Positions 1 through 8,074 of a DNA stretch of 58,890 nt are shown here, in pieces (position 1 is the first letter of the stretch; every line of letters begins with the position of its first letter). The translations under genes and the position numbers were made by a program. This stretch comes from Candidatus Saccharimonadota bacterium (GTDB taxonomy: Bacteria > Patescibacteriota > Saccharimonadia > Saccharimonadales > Saccharimonadaceae), in assembly GCA_017516075.1 (NCBI GenBank), contig JAFWDS010000013.1, forward strand, positions 1 to 58,890, given 5' to 3'. Below the pieces are notes generated by a model that saw nothing but the letters and a program-made list of their open reading frames with translations, did not search any database and was not told the DNA's origin.

Positions 1-24
1 AGCCAGGATCAAACTCTCCATCTT
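1..24 (-). rRNA. rrs: 16S rRNA, 5' end only (partial)
   Basis: The first 17 bases are the complement of the universal 16S 5' motif AGAGTTTGATCCTGGCT, so the 16S gene begins near base 24 on the minus strand and runs out of the window to the left. The exact mature 5' end is estimated by comparison with other bacterial 16S genes. Its leader (about 25-265) contains a palindromic element and a promoter at 272-300. Confidence 0.93.
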
Positions 25-126
25 TGAGCCAGTTTTCCGTATCTTGGCGTTTTTCGCTTCTCGCTCGTCGAATAGACGCGCTTCGAAGCGAGAAAACACC
101 AATCTACGAAAAACTGATCTCAAATC
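23..126. repeat. Palindromic element, family A, copy 1 (16S leader)
   Basis: Inverted arms lie at about 23-41 and 105-126 (tttgag, then agttttccgta, pairing with tacgaaaaact, then ctcaaa). The core shares the family A signature: atct-ggcgttttt near the left arm, a gcgcttcg segment, and gagaaaacaccaatct next to the right arm. The other copies are at 12709, 25525 and 37063. This copy lies upstream of 16S and is inverted relative to the rRNA, whereas the others follow RNA genes. It may fold as part of the rRNA processing leader; that is inference. Confidence 0.75.
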
Positions 127-258
127 TACATCTCCAAAGTGAGATTAGATTTAACGTTGTGTTTGAAAACTCAACATAAAATAAAACTGACGATGATTAA
201 TTGCACAACTAAATTGTTAAAATATTTCTAAGGTGCGATAAAATAACTACTCGCAGCT

Positions 259-1455
259 TTAGACTGATACCATCTTATCGCACTTGGTTTTTTTTGTCAA
301 GGGTTTTTTTGACTTTTTCGCGAACTTTTTGCGGATTTTCTGAGTTTCAGTGGGCGTAAACCACCACATCGCTATGAGAACTCCTAGCAGGCAAAATGCC
401 AACAGAACTAGCGGGGCTTCATCGATATCGTCACTTGCGGTTCCCTGGCCAGTTTCTGGAGCCTTGAGAGTGACTACTTCTGGTACAGATAATATTGTGG
501 GCTTCGTTTCTGGGGCTAAAGTAGCTTGCTCAGATTGGGACAATTCTAATGTTTCCTCCTCGGATTGCTCGAGTTGGAGCAATTCTGGCATTTCTCCTTC
601 CGATTGCTCGAGGGTTGGTTCTGCTTCTGGTTCCGGTTCGAAATTCAATCCTGAATTTGTTGGTCCAGTTTCTGGCGCAACTGCTGCGATTTCGACATTG
701 GTTTCTTCGTTCTGTTCCTCTATTTGCTCTCTAGGCGGAAAGAATGACACACCCTGGTCGCCCGAAACGTACATTTTACATTCGGTGCCATAAGAGTAAT
801 CTGGTTCCCTGAGACAGCTCAGATAATTAGTGCTTCCCTGGGCGTTAAACATATTATGTTCTGCAAAGACAGAGAAAGTGATGATTCCTTGTGTATTTTC
901 AACGAGATGCGAGCCAGCTACAGAGAGCTCTACCTCTTGCCAAGCCGAAATCCAATTTGGACCATCGATAGAGGAAATGCCAGCATACGTCTTGCGAAGA
1001 CCTTCCATATAGCCGTCATAGAAGTGCTCGTAATCTCCGTTGTAAACCTGAGCTTTCCAGTTCTCAAACCAAGCGATATAGAGGTGCTCGAGCTCTAATT
1101 TCTCTTCTATACCCATCTGTTTTAGCATCATATCTTCATCGAAAAACAGGACCTTGATGGTTTCTTCGGCCGGATTTACCGAAGTGATCCAAAATTGACC
1201 CTGCATGAAGCTGTCTAGAGCGCTGTATTTTGGACCTTTTTCGTACATACTGAAACTAAAATCCATCTTGCAATCTTGGTTGTCACCGCATTCCTCTTCT
1301 TTTTCTTGTTCGACTTCTTGGTAAAAATCAAGCAATTCCTCTACTGTCCACCAGGTAGTGCCTCTGGCTTCCATCATAGCCGAAGTTGGCTTGATAGGCG
1401 CAAGCAGCAGTCCAGATATTAAAATTGATAAAAAAAGTATGGGGATTTTTTTCAT
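259..1455 (-). CDS. Secreted, C-terminally membrane-anchored protein of unknown function
   Basis: The 398-residue protein starts at ATG with a good ribosome site (gaggag). It has a clear signal peptide (about residues 1-26, MKKIPILFLS...PTSA), an extracellular domain I do not recognise (about 27-250), and a low-complexity acidic Glu/Ser/Pro linker (about 250-340). A single membrane helix follows (about 350-370), then a Lys/Arg-rich tail. Ahead of the helix there are APETG-like motifs resembling the sortase LPXTG signal, so it may be sortase-anchored or simply membrane-anchored; the motif is not a perfect LPXTG. The 3' end overlaps the likely rRNA promoter. The function is unknown. Confidence 0.8.
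   Translation of the reverse strand: MKKIPILFLSILISGLLLAPIKPTSAMMEARGTTWWTVEELLDFYQEVEQEKEEECGDNQDCKMDFSFSMYEKGPKYSALDSFMQGQFWITSVNPAEETIKVLFFDEDMMLKQMGIEEKLELEHLYIAWFENWKAQVYNGDYEHFYDGYMEGLRKTYAGISSIDGPNWISAWQEVELSVAGSHLVENTQGIITFSVFAEHNMFNAQGSTNYLSCLREPDYSYGTECKMYVSGDQGVSFFPPREQIEEQNEETNVEIAAVAPETGPTNSGLNFEPEPEAEPTLEQSEGEMPELLQLEQSEEETLELSQSEQATLAPETKPTILSVPEVVTLKAPETGQGTASDDIDEAPLVLLAFCLLGVLIAMWWFTPTETQKIRKKFAKKSKKPLTKKTKCDKMVSV
272..300 (-). promoter_or_regulatory. Probable rRNA promoter
   Basis: Read on the minus strand there is a perfect -35 TTGACA (295-300), a 17-bp spacer and a -10 TAAGAT (272-277), pointing at the 16S gene about 240 bp away. It lies inside the 3' end of the surface-protein gene ending at 259. 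An inverted repeat GTGCGATA/TATCGCAC (about 233-283) overlaps the start of the leader and could be a hairpin. Confidence 0.6.
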
Positions 1456-1593
1456 AATTCTCCTCTGTTAAATTTAATTTAGAGGAGTATAAGCACAGAT
1501 CAAGAAAAACTTCAACCCCCCACCTAGTCATTTTGGTGTCATAAGCGTTTTGCGACAGGGGCGGAGTTTTGGGTTTATATATCTCTGTTGTGC

Positions 1594-1668
1594 TTGACTT
1601 TTTTAGTATATTGTGCTATAATTAGGTTATTAGGTTTGACCTGATGTGGCACAGAGGTGAGCACATTT
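1594..1668 (+). promoter_or_regulatory. Promoter and leader, copy 1 of a duplicated regulatory region
   Basis: The -35 TTGACT (1594-1599), a 17-bp spacer and -10 TATAAT (1617-1622) form a strong sigma-70 promoter. The following leader is almost identical to the one at 2588-2662. Both carry the AGGTTTGACCT mini-palindrome and a second segment beginning gatgtggcac and running through gaggtgag to acattta. In this copy ATGTG and CACAT can pair around that second segment. Because the conservation runs past the promoter into transcribed RNA, a structured leader or operator is likely. Confidence 0.75.
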
Positions 1669-1760
1669 ATAGATTAAGAAAGGATTATTAATCCCTGTTA
1701 TACCTAGACTATGTCTAGTTTGATATAGATTGTGAGAGCTTTATATCGTTTGAGAGGAAG

Positions 1761-2525
1761 GTGAAGAAATTGGTAAGAAAGGCAACGGAGCTGAAGGATC
1801 TGAAGGAGCTTAATCTTGATCCGCGTACACGCGCTCAGATTAAGCAGAGGATGAAGACAAAGGGATGGTCTCTCGAGGATTTGGTATCTGTGGTTAGACG
1901 CGAAGCTTTTCGTAATACTGCAATTGGAGTACCATTTGATAGTGGAGCTGTCTGGTTAAAAGCGTCAATTCGCGCTCTTGATGAAGCAGGCTTCATACGG
2001 CACGATATCGTCTACTACGATAACCCTATATACCAGGATGGCAGGTATGAGCATCTTCGTAAGATAGATATTCATATCGAAATGGCGCGGAAGATTTCAC
2101 GCTTCTATAAGCGTGTTTTTATTCACAACTCCTCCGCTGCGGAAGCTGGAAATGTGGTGCTTGAATATATTGAGCATCTCGAAAACCTGAGGAACCCATT
2201 TAACCGTTATGAAGAAGATAATGTAAATTTCAGCATCACTACAGACTACAGGCAATTCTACGAATTTCTCGGACATGTTTATTCAATTATTGATAACGTC
2301 AGAGGTCGTAAATCGGATTCCGAGAGGCTCATTAAGATTCTCAGTATGAGCTGCGGGTTTGTAGAGGCAGATAAAAGATGTCTGACCTTAGGAGAAATCG
2401 CAAAAGTGTTAGGTATTTCGGAAGCACGTACTAAAATGCTTGAGTGTAAAGCTATGGGTTTCGTAAGGACATATTGTACTCTTCTCCCGCCTATTACTGA
2501 CTTTATAAGCGTTGAGTCGTTTTAA
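1761..2525 (+). CDS. Putative transcription factor with a sigma-region-4-like C-terminal HTH
   Basis: The 254-residue (GTG start) or 251-residue protein is predicted soluble. The C-terminal stretch from about 215 to 245 (LTLGEIAKVLGIS..., then a recognition-helix pattern with KMLECKAMGFVR) looks like the helix-turn-helix of sigma-70 region 4 or related regulators. I cannot assign the N-terminal 200 residues to a family. The aggaaggtg ribosome site is too close to GTG 1761, so the in-frame TTG at 1770 is an attractive alternative start. It is transcribed from the promoter at 1594 with a long leader of about 130 nt and ends in a terminator at 2544. The next gene has the same promoter/leader, so the two are probably co-regulated. 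Confidence 0.6.
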   Translation: MKKLVRKATELKDLKELNLDPRTRAQIKQRMKTKGWSLEDLVSVVRREAFRNTAIGVPFDSGAVWLKASIRALDEAGFIRHDIVYYDNPIYQDGRYEHLRKIDIHIEMARKISRFYKRVFIHNSSAAEAGNVVLEYIEHLENLRNPFNRYEEDNVNFSITTDYRQFYEFLGHVYSIIDNVRGRKSDSERLIKILSMSCGFVEADKRCLTLGEIAKVLGISEARTKMLECKAMGFVRTYCTLLPPITDFISVESF

Positions 2526-2543
2526 TCCTTTCTGAGTCAAAAG

Positions 2544-2573
2544 AGGGTCGCGTCTTATGATGCGGCCCTTTTT
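2544..2573 (+). terminator. Intrinsic terminator
   Basis: A gggtcgc/gcggccc stem (one G-U pair) with a 10-nt loop is followed by TTTTT, directly after the stop of the 1761 gene. Confidence 0.8.
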
Positions 2574-2587
2574 CATGCCTATTATGC

Positions 2588-2662
2588 TTGACTTTTTTGT
2601 TGTTTTGTGCTATAATTAGGTTATTAGGTTTGACCTGATGTGGCACCGAGGTGAGAACATTT
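2588..2662 (+). promoter_or_regulatory. Promoter and leader, copy 2 of the duplicated regulatory region
   Basis: The -35 TTGACT (2588-2593), 17-bp spacer and -10 TATAAT (2611-2616) are followed by the same leader as at 1594-1668, with only a few substitutions. The unrelated coding regions downstream show that the non-coding part was duplicated or is under common constraint. Confidence 0.75.
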
Positions 2663-2731
2663 AGAATCTAGCAAAGCATAGTAACAAGATGGATAGTGAC
2701 AGTTTACAAGTACGACTCAAAGGGGGTAAGT

Positions 2732-3109
2732 ATGGGGAAATCAAAAGGTGAAGTCACAAAATGGAGATTATTACCTACGAATCAAATTGACAAAGGAAAG
2801 TACACAGAGATTATGAAGAGCCTGGCCGCTTTCATGCGCAGTACCGAGAAAACCGAATGTGAACTACCTCCCGAAAGCATCATGCTGGAAGGAGCAATTC
2901 CTATTGACGAGGAGTACTGCAATTGCGTCAGGACGTCTTGGCTGAAAAAAGTCAAAAAAGATGATAGGATGTTCTATGCGGAAACCAAGTCTGGCAGCAT
3001 CTATGAGTTTCATCCATCCCATATGGATTGGCTTATGGTTTTCACTTTCGGTGAAATTGCGCAGTTTGGGGGTATCGAAATCTGGTATCCGAACAAGGTA
3101 AGATTCTAA
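2732..3109 (+). CDS. Small soluble protein of unknown function
   Basis: I chose the ATG at 2732 (125 residues, MGKSKGEVTK...) because it follows a strong agggggtaag ribosome site; the longer reading from GTG 2696 lacks one. The protein is mixed alpha/beta, with a CNCVRTSW segment and a basic middle (KKVKKDDR). It has no signal peptide and no membrane helix, and I recognise no family. It has its own promoter/leader identical in type to that of the preceding HTH gene, plus its own terminator, so the two are separate transcripts that probably answer to the same signal. Confidence 0.6.
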   Translation: MGKSKGEVTKWRLLPTNQIDKGKYTEIMKSLAAFMRSTEKTECELPPESIMLEGAIPIDEEYCNCVRTSWLKKVKKDDRMFYAETKSGSIYEFHPSHMDWLMVFTFGEIAQFGGIEIWYPNKVRF

Positions 3110-3113
3110 TCCT

Positions 3114-3141
3114 AAAGACCACGCAAATGCGTGGTCTTTTT
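3114..3141. terminator. Bidirectional intrinsic terminator
   Basis: A perfect 10-bp stem (aagaccacgc/gcgtggtctt) with an AAAT loop is flanked by A- and T-tracts. It lies between convergent genes (the 2732 gene and gyrA), so it can stop both. Confidence 0.85.
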
Positions 3142-3153
3142 CATGCTTCTAAG

Positions 3154-5793
3154 CTATTTGGCAGGTTTGTCGTTCCCTGGCTTGTCGGCAGTCTTATCTG
3201 TTTTATCGTCCTCGGAAGAATCTTCTTCTGGGAGGACAATACCGATAGAGGCAACTGTGTCGCCTTCGCTCATCTTCATGATGCGGACGCCCTGAGTGGC
3301 GCGGCCTAGAGTTGGAATCTCTTTCATAGCGACGCGGATAGCTTGACCCTTGGTGGACATCATAATCACCTCTTTAGCAAGTGGATCTAGGGTATGAACA
3401 GCGACGATTGGGCCAGTTTTCGCGGTCACCACGGCAACCTTGATACCGACACCACCACGTTTATGAGGCGGGAAGTTGGAAACTAGGGTAGCTTTACCGT
3501 AACCATTGGCTGAAACAGCGATGAGTTTCTGATTTGGGTCGGTGATGACGTCCATACCGACGATTTCATCTTTCGGACGGAGACGCATACCTCTGACACC
3601 CATGGCAGAGCGGCCCATAGCGCGTACCTCTTTTTCGTTAAATCTAGTCGCCTGGCCAGCAGAGGTAGAAATCACAATATCGTTCTCTCCTGTCGTCTCT
3701 TTGACCCAGCGAAGTTCGTCACCAGCGTCTAGCTTGATAGCGATAAGACCATTAGAGCGGACATTATAGAAATCTTTGATAGCGGACTTCTTGATGGTGC
3801 CCTTCTTGGTAGCCATAAAGAGATAGCCATCGCTACCTGCATCACCTTGCTTGATGATAGAGGTGATTTTCTCCTCTGGATGCATATTGAGCATATTGAC
3901 AGCGGCGGTGCCCTTGGCGGCTAGAGAAGCTTGTGGGACTTCGTAGGCTTTCATGCGGAATAATCTACCCTGATTGGTGAAGAATAACAGATAGTCGTGA
4001 GAATTAGCAGTGAGAATCTGCGCGATAACGTCTTCTTCCTTGGTAGTCATGCCGCGTTTGCCCTTGCCACCTCTGTTTTGCTTACGGAAGTCTGTTTGAG
4101 GGACGCGTTTCATGTAATTCTCGGCGGTGAGTAAGATGACACTTTCTTCCTCTGGAATAAGTTCTTCTTCGGAGAATTTGCCAACTTCGTGGTTGATAAT
4201 CTTGGAGCGGCGCTCATCGCCGTATTTTTCCTTCAGGGCGAGGAGTTCTTCCTTGATGACGCGGAGGATTTCCTTCTCATCAGCGAGAATAGCCTCTAAT
4301 TTCTTGATTAAATCGTGGAGTTGCTTCAATTCGTCCTCAATCTTGTCACGCTCCAAACCTTGGAGACGGCGAAGCTGCATCTGCAAGATAGCGTTAGCCT
4401 GAATTTCAGAGAGACCGAAACGCTTCATGAGTTGCTGATCGGCGTCATCATAAGATGAACGGATGACCTTGATTACCTCGTCGATATTATCTAGGGCAAT
4501 CTTTAACCCCTCTAAGATATGGGCACGCTCTTTGGCTTTCTTTAGCTCAAACTCGGTACGACGACGTGTGACGACCTGGCGGTGTTTGATGAACTCAGCG
4601 AGAATCTCTTTGAGACCGAGGATACGAGGTTGGACCCCGTCAACTAATGCAAGCATATTGTAATGGAAAGAAGTCTGAAGCGGGGTGAGCTTAAAGAGTT
4701 GATTTAGAATCTTCTTGGGGAAGGCGTCTTTTTTGAGCTCTACAACGATGCGGATTTTACCTCTGGCGGATTCATCGCGAGCATCGGCGATGTGGTCAAG
4801 CTTTTTAGAGAGGACGAGCTCACGGACTTTCTCAATAAAGCCCTCTTTGCTCATGCCGTATGGTACCTCTGTAATAACGATGTTGTAACGACCGTTCTTG
4901 CGCTCTTCAATATTGGTGACGGCGCGGATGATGACCGAGCCCTTTCCTGTGGCGTAGGCTTGTTTCATTGGGCTACCGCCGTAAACTTCGGCACCGGTTG
5001 GGAAATCTGGGCCTTTGACGTGTTTCATCAGTTCATCTAGGGTAATATCTGGGTTGTCAATTTGGGCAACGGTAGCGTCGACCAATTCTCCGAGGTTGTG
5101 AGGTGGAATATTGGTGGCCATACCGACAGCGATACCCATCTGACCATTAAGAAGGATATTAGGGAGAGCGGCAGGAAGGACCACTGGCTCCTGCTCGGTA
5201 CCATCGAAGTTATCACGGAAATCTACGGTGTCTTTCTCGATATCGGTAAGGAGCTCGGCACCGACTTTGTCCATGCGAGCTTCGGTGTAACGGTAAGCGG
5301 CTGGTTCATCTCCGTCCATCGAACCAAAGTTACCTTGGCCTTCGATAAGAGTATAGCGCATCTTCCAGGGTTGAGCGAGATTGACCATCGCCATATAGAT
5401 AGATGAATCGCCGTGAGGGTGGTATTTACCCATGACGTCACCGACGATACGAGCGGATTTCACCGTAGCGTGAGGGGCTTTCCAGCCGTTTTTGTTCATG
5501 GTGTAGAGGATACGGCGATTTACAGGCTTGAGACCATCGCGGACGTCAGGTAAAGCACGGTCGACGATGACCGACATCGAGTAGCGGAGGAAGTAGTCCT
5601 CCATGGTGTGCTCGACAGGTTTAATCTCGATGCCATCTTGGGCGGAGCTCTCGTCGACCTTCGGGCCGCGTCCGGCCGGCCCGTCGCCACGGGCGGCCGG
5701 CGCTACCTCTCCGACGGACGCGCTCCGAATTCCCTCAGGTCCGTCGAGAGCCTCCGCCCCTTTGTCATTGTTGTTACTCTTGTCATCTTCCAT
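3154..5793 (-). CDS. gyrA: DNA gyrase subunit A
   Basis: This 879-residue protein is the breakage-reunion subunit of gyrase, which introduces negative supercoils with GyrB. The winged-helix core begins near residue 60 (MEDYFLRYSMSVIVDRALPDVRDGLKP). The catalytic tyrosine lies in AAYRYTEARMDK. The GyrA-box QNRGGKG is intact, which separates it from ParC. The six-bladed C-terminal domain follows, with an acidic/Lys tail. It starts 9 bp after gyrB with aaggagg, so the two form an operon. The N-terminal 12-51 region is unusual: it is encoded by a GC-rich palindrome (5641-5758) and is not part of the conserved family. Confidence 0.97.
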   Translation of the reverse strand: MEDDKSNNNDKGAEALDGPEGIRSASVGEVAPAARGDGPAGRGPKVDESSAQDGIEIKPVEHTMEDYFLRYSMSVIVDRALPDVRDGLKPVNRRILYTMNKNGWKAPHATVKSARIVGDVMGKYHPHGDSSIYMAMVNLAQPWKMRYTLIEGQGNFGSMDGDEPAAYRYTEARMDKVGAELLTDIEKDTVDFRDNFDGTEQEPVVLPAALPNILLNGQMGIAVGMATNIPPHNLGELVDATVAQIDNPDITLDELMKHVKGPDFPTGAEVYGGSPMKQAYATGKGSVIIRAVTNIEERKNGRYNIVITEVPYGMSKEGFIEKVRELVLSKKLDHIADARDESARGKIRIVVELKKDAFPKKILNQLFKLTPLQTSFHYNMLALVDGVQPRILGLKEILAEFIKHRQVVTRRRTEFELKKAKERAHILEGLKIALDNIDEVIKVIRSSYDDADQQLMKRFGLSEIQANAILQMQLRRLQGLERDKIEDELKQLHDLIKKLEAILADEKEILRVIKEELLALKEKYGDERRSKIINHEVGKFSEEELIPEEESVILLTAENYMKRVPQTDFRKQNRGGKGKRGMTTKEEDVIAQILTANSHDYLLFFTNQGRLFRMKAYEVPQASLAAKGTAAVNMLNMHPEEKITSIIKQGDAGSDGYLFMATKKGTIKKSAIKDFYNVRSNGLIAIKLDAGDELRWVKETTGENDIVISTSAGQATRFNEKEVRAMGRSAMGVRGMRLRPKDEIVGMDVITDPNQKLIAVSANGYGKATLVSNFPPHKRGGVGIKVAVVTAKTGPIVAVHTLDPLAKEVIMMSTKGQAIRVAMKEIPTLGRATQGVRIMKMSEGDTVASIGIVLPEEDSSEDDKTDKTADKPGNDKPAK
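5641..5758. repeat. In-frame palindromic insertion in the gyrA N-terminus
   Basis: Outer arms at 5641-5660 and 5737-5758 are nearly perfect complements (ggcggag-ctctcg-cgacct type). The interior is a very GC-rich set of inner hairpins (ggcccgtcgccacgggc, 5688 region). The element keeps the reading frame and encodes about residues 12-51 (rich in Gly, Ala, Arg, Asp), ahead of the conserved GyrA core. The base composition is far from that of the surrounding gene. Confidence 0.75.
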
Positions 5794-5802
5794 AGTTCCT
5801 CC

Positions 5803-7788
5803 TTAGAAGTCCAAATCATCAAGGTTAACAGATGCGGCGCCGGCTTGGATGAAGTTTTTGCGGAGTTCGACTTGGTCTCCCATTAACTTTGTAAACACAG
5901 CGTCGGCCTTTTCGGCGTCTTCGACGTGAACTTTCACTAAAATGCGGTTCTCTGGGTCCATGGTGGTCTCCCAGAGTTGCTTGGCGTCCATTTCGCCAAG
6001 ACCCTTGAAACGTTGCTGAGCGGTGTAACCGGCTTGCTTGAATCTTTCTTGAGACTCGTCGATCTTGGTGCCAGCTTTTTTTCTCTCTTCAATTTTCTCG
6101 GATAGCTTATTCTCGAGAGCGACCTCGTCGTAAACGTAATCAATCTTGCGAGTATTACCGGTGCCCTTAATCAAGCCAAATAGAGGCGGCTTCGCCAGAT
6201 AGACATGGCCCTCTTCGATGACTTGAGGCATATAGCGGAAAAAGAAGGTCATGAGAAGGGTAGCAATATGGAGACCATCGACGTCGGCATCGGTCATAAA
6301 GATGATTTTGTCGTAACGGAGACCATCGATATTAAACTGTTCGCCGATACCTACGCCAAGGCCTTTGATAAGAGAAACGAGCTCTTGATTGGCGAGCATT
6401 TTATCGAGACGCGCGCGCTCGGTATTTAGGACTTTACCCCTTAAAGGTAAGATAGCTTGAATCTGAGGATTGCGACCTTCCTTGGCGGAACCAGCAGCGG
6501 AGTTACCCTCTACGATGAAGAGTTCACAATCTTCCCTGTTGCGACTGGAGCAATCGGCCAATTTACTAGGGAGATTCAATCCTTCAAAGGCACCTTTCCT
6601 AATGACGTTATCTCTAGCGGCGCGAGCAGCCTTGCGAGCGCGAGCGGCTAGAGTGGCTTTATTCACGATTTTCTTGGCGATAGCGGGGTTTTCCTCGAGA
6701 TAATAGCCGAAATACTCTGTCACTATCTTATCGACAATACCGCGTACTTCTGGGTTGCCAAGCTTGTTTTTGGTCTGACCTTCGAACTGCGGATCTGGGA
6801 GTTTGACCAAGATAACAGCGGTGAGACCTTCTTTGATGTCGTCACCAGTGAGGTTGTCGTCTTTCTCTTTGAGCAGGCCATTTTTCCTAGCGTAGTCATT
6901 GACAGTACGGGTCATACCGGTTCTGAAACCAACTACGTGCATACCGCCATCTGGGGTGAGAACGTTGTTAGCGAAGGGTTTCATGATTTCGGTGTATGTA
7001 TCGTTGTATTGCAAGGCAATCTCTGCGCCAACATCGCCAACTTGTTTGTCGACATAAAAGATGTCGTCAGAGATGACCTCTTTGCCGTTATTGAGGCGTT
7101 TGACATAGCTTTTGATGCCGCCCTCGAAGTAAAATGACTCTTTTTCGCCAGTGCGTTCATCCTTGACGGTAATGAGGATACCTTTGGTCAGATAGGCTTG
7201 GTGGCGAGCATAGCTAGAGACCCAGTTAAAATCAAAAGTTGTAGTCTCTTTAAAGATAGAAGGATCAGGGTAAAAAGTGATAGAGGTGCCAGAGTCGCGC
7301 GGAGAACCCTTGGTAACCTGAAGTTCCATAGTCGGCTTACCGACGTCGAACTCGATGTGATGGGTCTTGCCGTCTCTGTAAACTTCGGCAATCATGTGGG
7401 TGGATAGAGCGTTTACTACGCTTGAGCCGACACCGTGGAGACCAGAGGACACCTTATAACCGCCGTCACCGAATTTACCACCGGCGTGGAGCACAGTGAG
7501 CACTGTCTCTAGAGTAGATTTGCCAGTTTTTGGGTGGATATCTACAGGGATACCACGACCGTTATCGTCTATACGGATGCCGCCGTCGTTTAAGATAGTG
7601 ATGTCTATTTTGCTAGCGAAGCCCGCGATGGCTTCATCGATGGAGTTATCTGCGATTTCCTTGATAAGATGGTGTAAGCCGTCATAACCGGTAGAGCCGA
7701 TATACATACCAGGACGCAGACGAACAGGTTCGAGGCCTTCGAGCACTCGAATCTCTGACGAGTCATATTCTCCCGCTTTATCTGTCAT
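5803..7788 (-). CDS. gyrB: DNA gyrase subunit B
   Basis: This 661-residue protein is the ATPase subunit of gyrase. GHKL ATP-binding motifs are visible: EIADNSIDEA with the Mg-binding Asn, DNGRGIPVD, and GGLHGVGSSVVNALS. The TOPRIM metal site appears as FIVEGNSAAGSAKEGR and DADVDGLHI, and the C-terminal GLGEMDAKQLWETTM is present. The length matches the short type without the enterobacterial insertion. The mRNA has an ordinary leader (-10 TATAAT about 40 bp upstream, aagaggt ribosome site). gyrA follows directly. Confidence 0.97.
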   Translation of the reverse strand: MTDKAGEYDSSEIRVLEGLEPVRLRPGMYIGSTGYDGLHHLIKEIADNSIDEAIAGFASKIDITILNDGGIRIDDNGRGIPVDIHPKTGKSTLETVLTVLHAGGKFGDGGYKVSSGLHGVGSSVVNALSTHMIAEVYRDGKTHHIEFDVGKPTMELQVTKGSPRDSGTSITFYPDPSIFKETTTFDFNWVSSYARHQAYLTKGILITVKDERTGEKESFYFEGGIKSYVKRLNNGKEVISDDIFYVDKQVGDVGAEIALQYNDTYTEIMKPFANNVLTPDGGMHVVGFRTGMTRTVNDYARKNGLLKEKDDNLTGDDIKEGLTAVILVKLPDPQFEGQTKNKLGNPEVRGIVDKIVTEYFGYYLEENPAIAKKIVNKATLAARARKAARAARDNVIRKGAFEGLNLPSKLADCSSRNREDCELFIVEGNSAAGSAKEGRNPQIQAILPLRGKVLNTERARLDKMLANQELVSLIKGLGVGIGEQFNIDGLRYDKIIFMTDADVDGLHIATLLMTFFFRYMPQVIEEGHVYLAKPPLFGLIKGTGNTRKIDYVYDEVALENKLSEKIEERKKAGTKIDESQERFKQAGYTAQQRFKGLGEMDAKQLWETTMDPENRILVKVHVEDAEKADAVFTKLMGDQVELRKNFIQAGAASVNLDDLDF

Positions 7789-7898
7789 TTTTACCTCTTC
7801 TTAATTTTGTCTTTATCTATTATACACCTTAAACGTTAAAAATCAAGTATTTAAGATGTTAAATAGGTGATTTATTCGCGGTTCATTGTGCACCTGAT

Positions 7899-8067
7899 AA
7901 AACACTATTAAACAATTTCTTCGCTTTACGCCTCTCGCGATCGTCAAAATTACAACAGATTAGGCGGACTCGCCCTGATATTTCAGTATCAGATTCTCGT
8001 CCGTAACTGTTGTAATTATGACTGTCGGAGAGGCTATTTATGCTCAGAAATTGCCTAATAGTGTTTT
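7899..8067. repeat. Nested palindromic element J (gyrB upstream region)
   Basis: Outer arms at 7899-7920 and 8046-8067 are 22 bp with two mismatches (aaaacactatt.../...aatagtgtttt). Inner arms at 7930-7957 and 8008-8034 pair around gcctctcg/gagaggc and attacaaca/tgttgtaat. Two small hairpins sit at the centre (ggcggactcgcc; ctgatatttcagtatcag). The right outer arm is preceded by TTTATGCTCA, a signature shared with the elements at 19763 and (as TTTATGC) 20601 and 38314. Nothing coding is visible in 7789-8074. Confidence 0.75.
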
Positions 8068-8074
8068 TGCCATG

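Noticed and set aside
350-793. Plus-strand open frame opposite the secreted protein gene
   Set aside because: It lies antisense to a gene with a signal peptide and anchor, and has no ribosome site; its Ser/Gly content mirrors the acidic repeats of the real gene.
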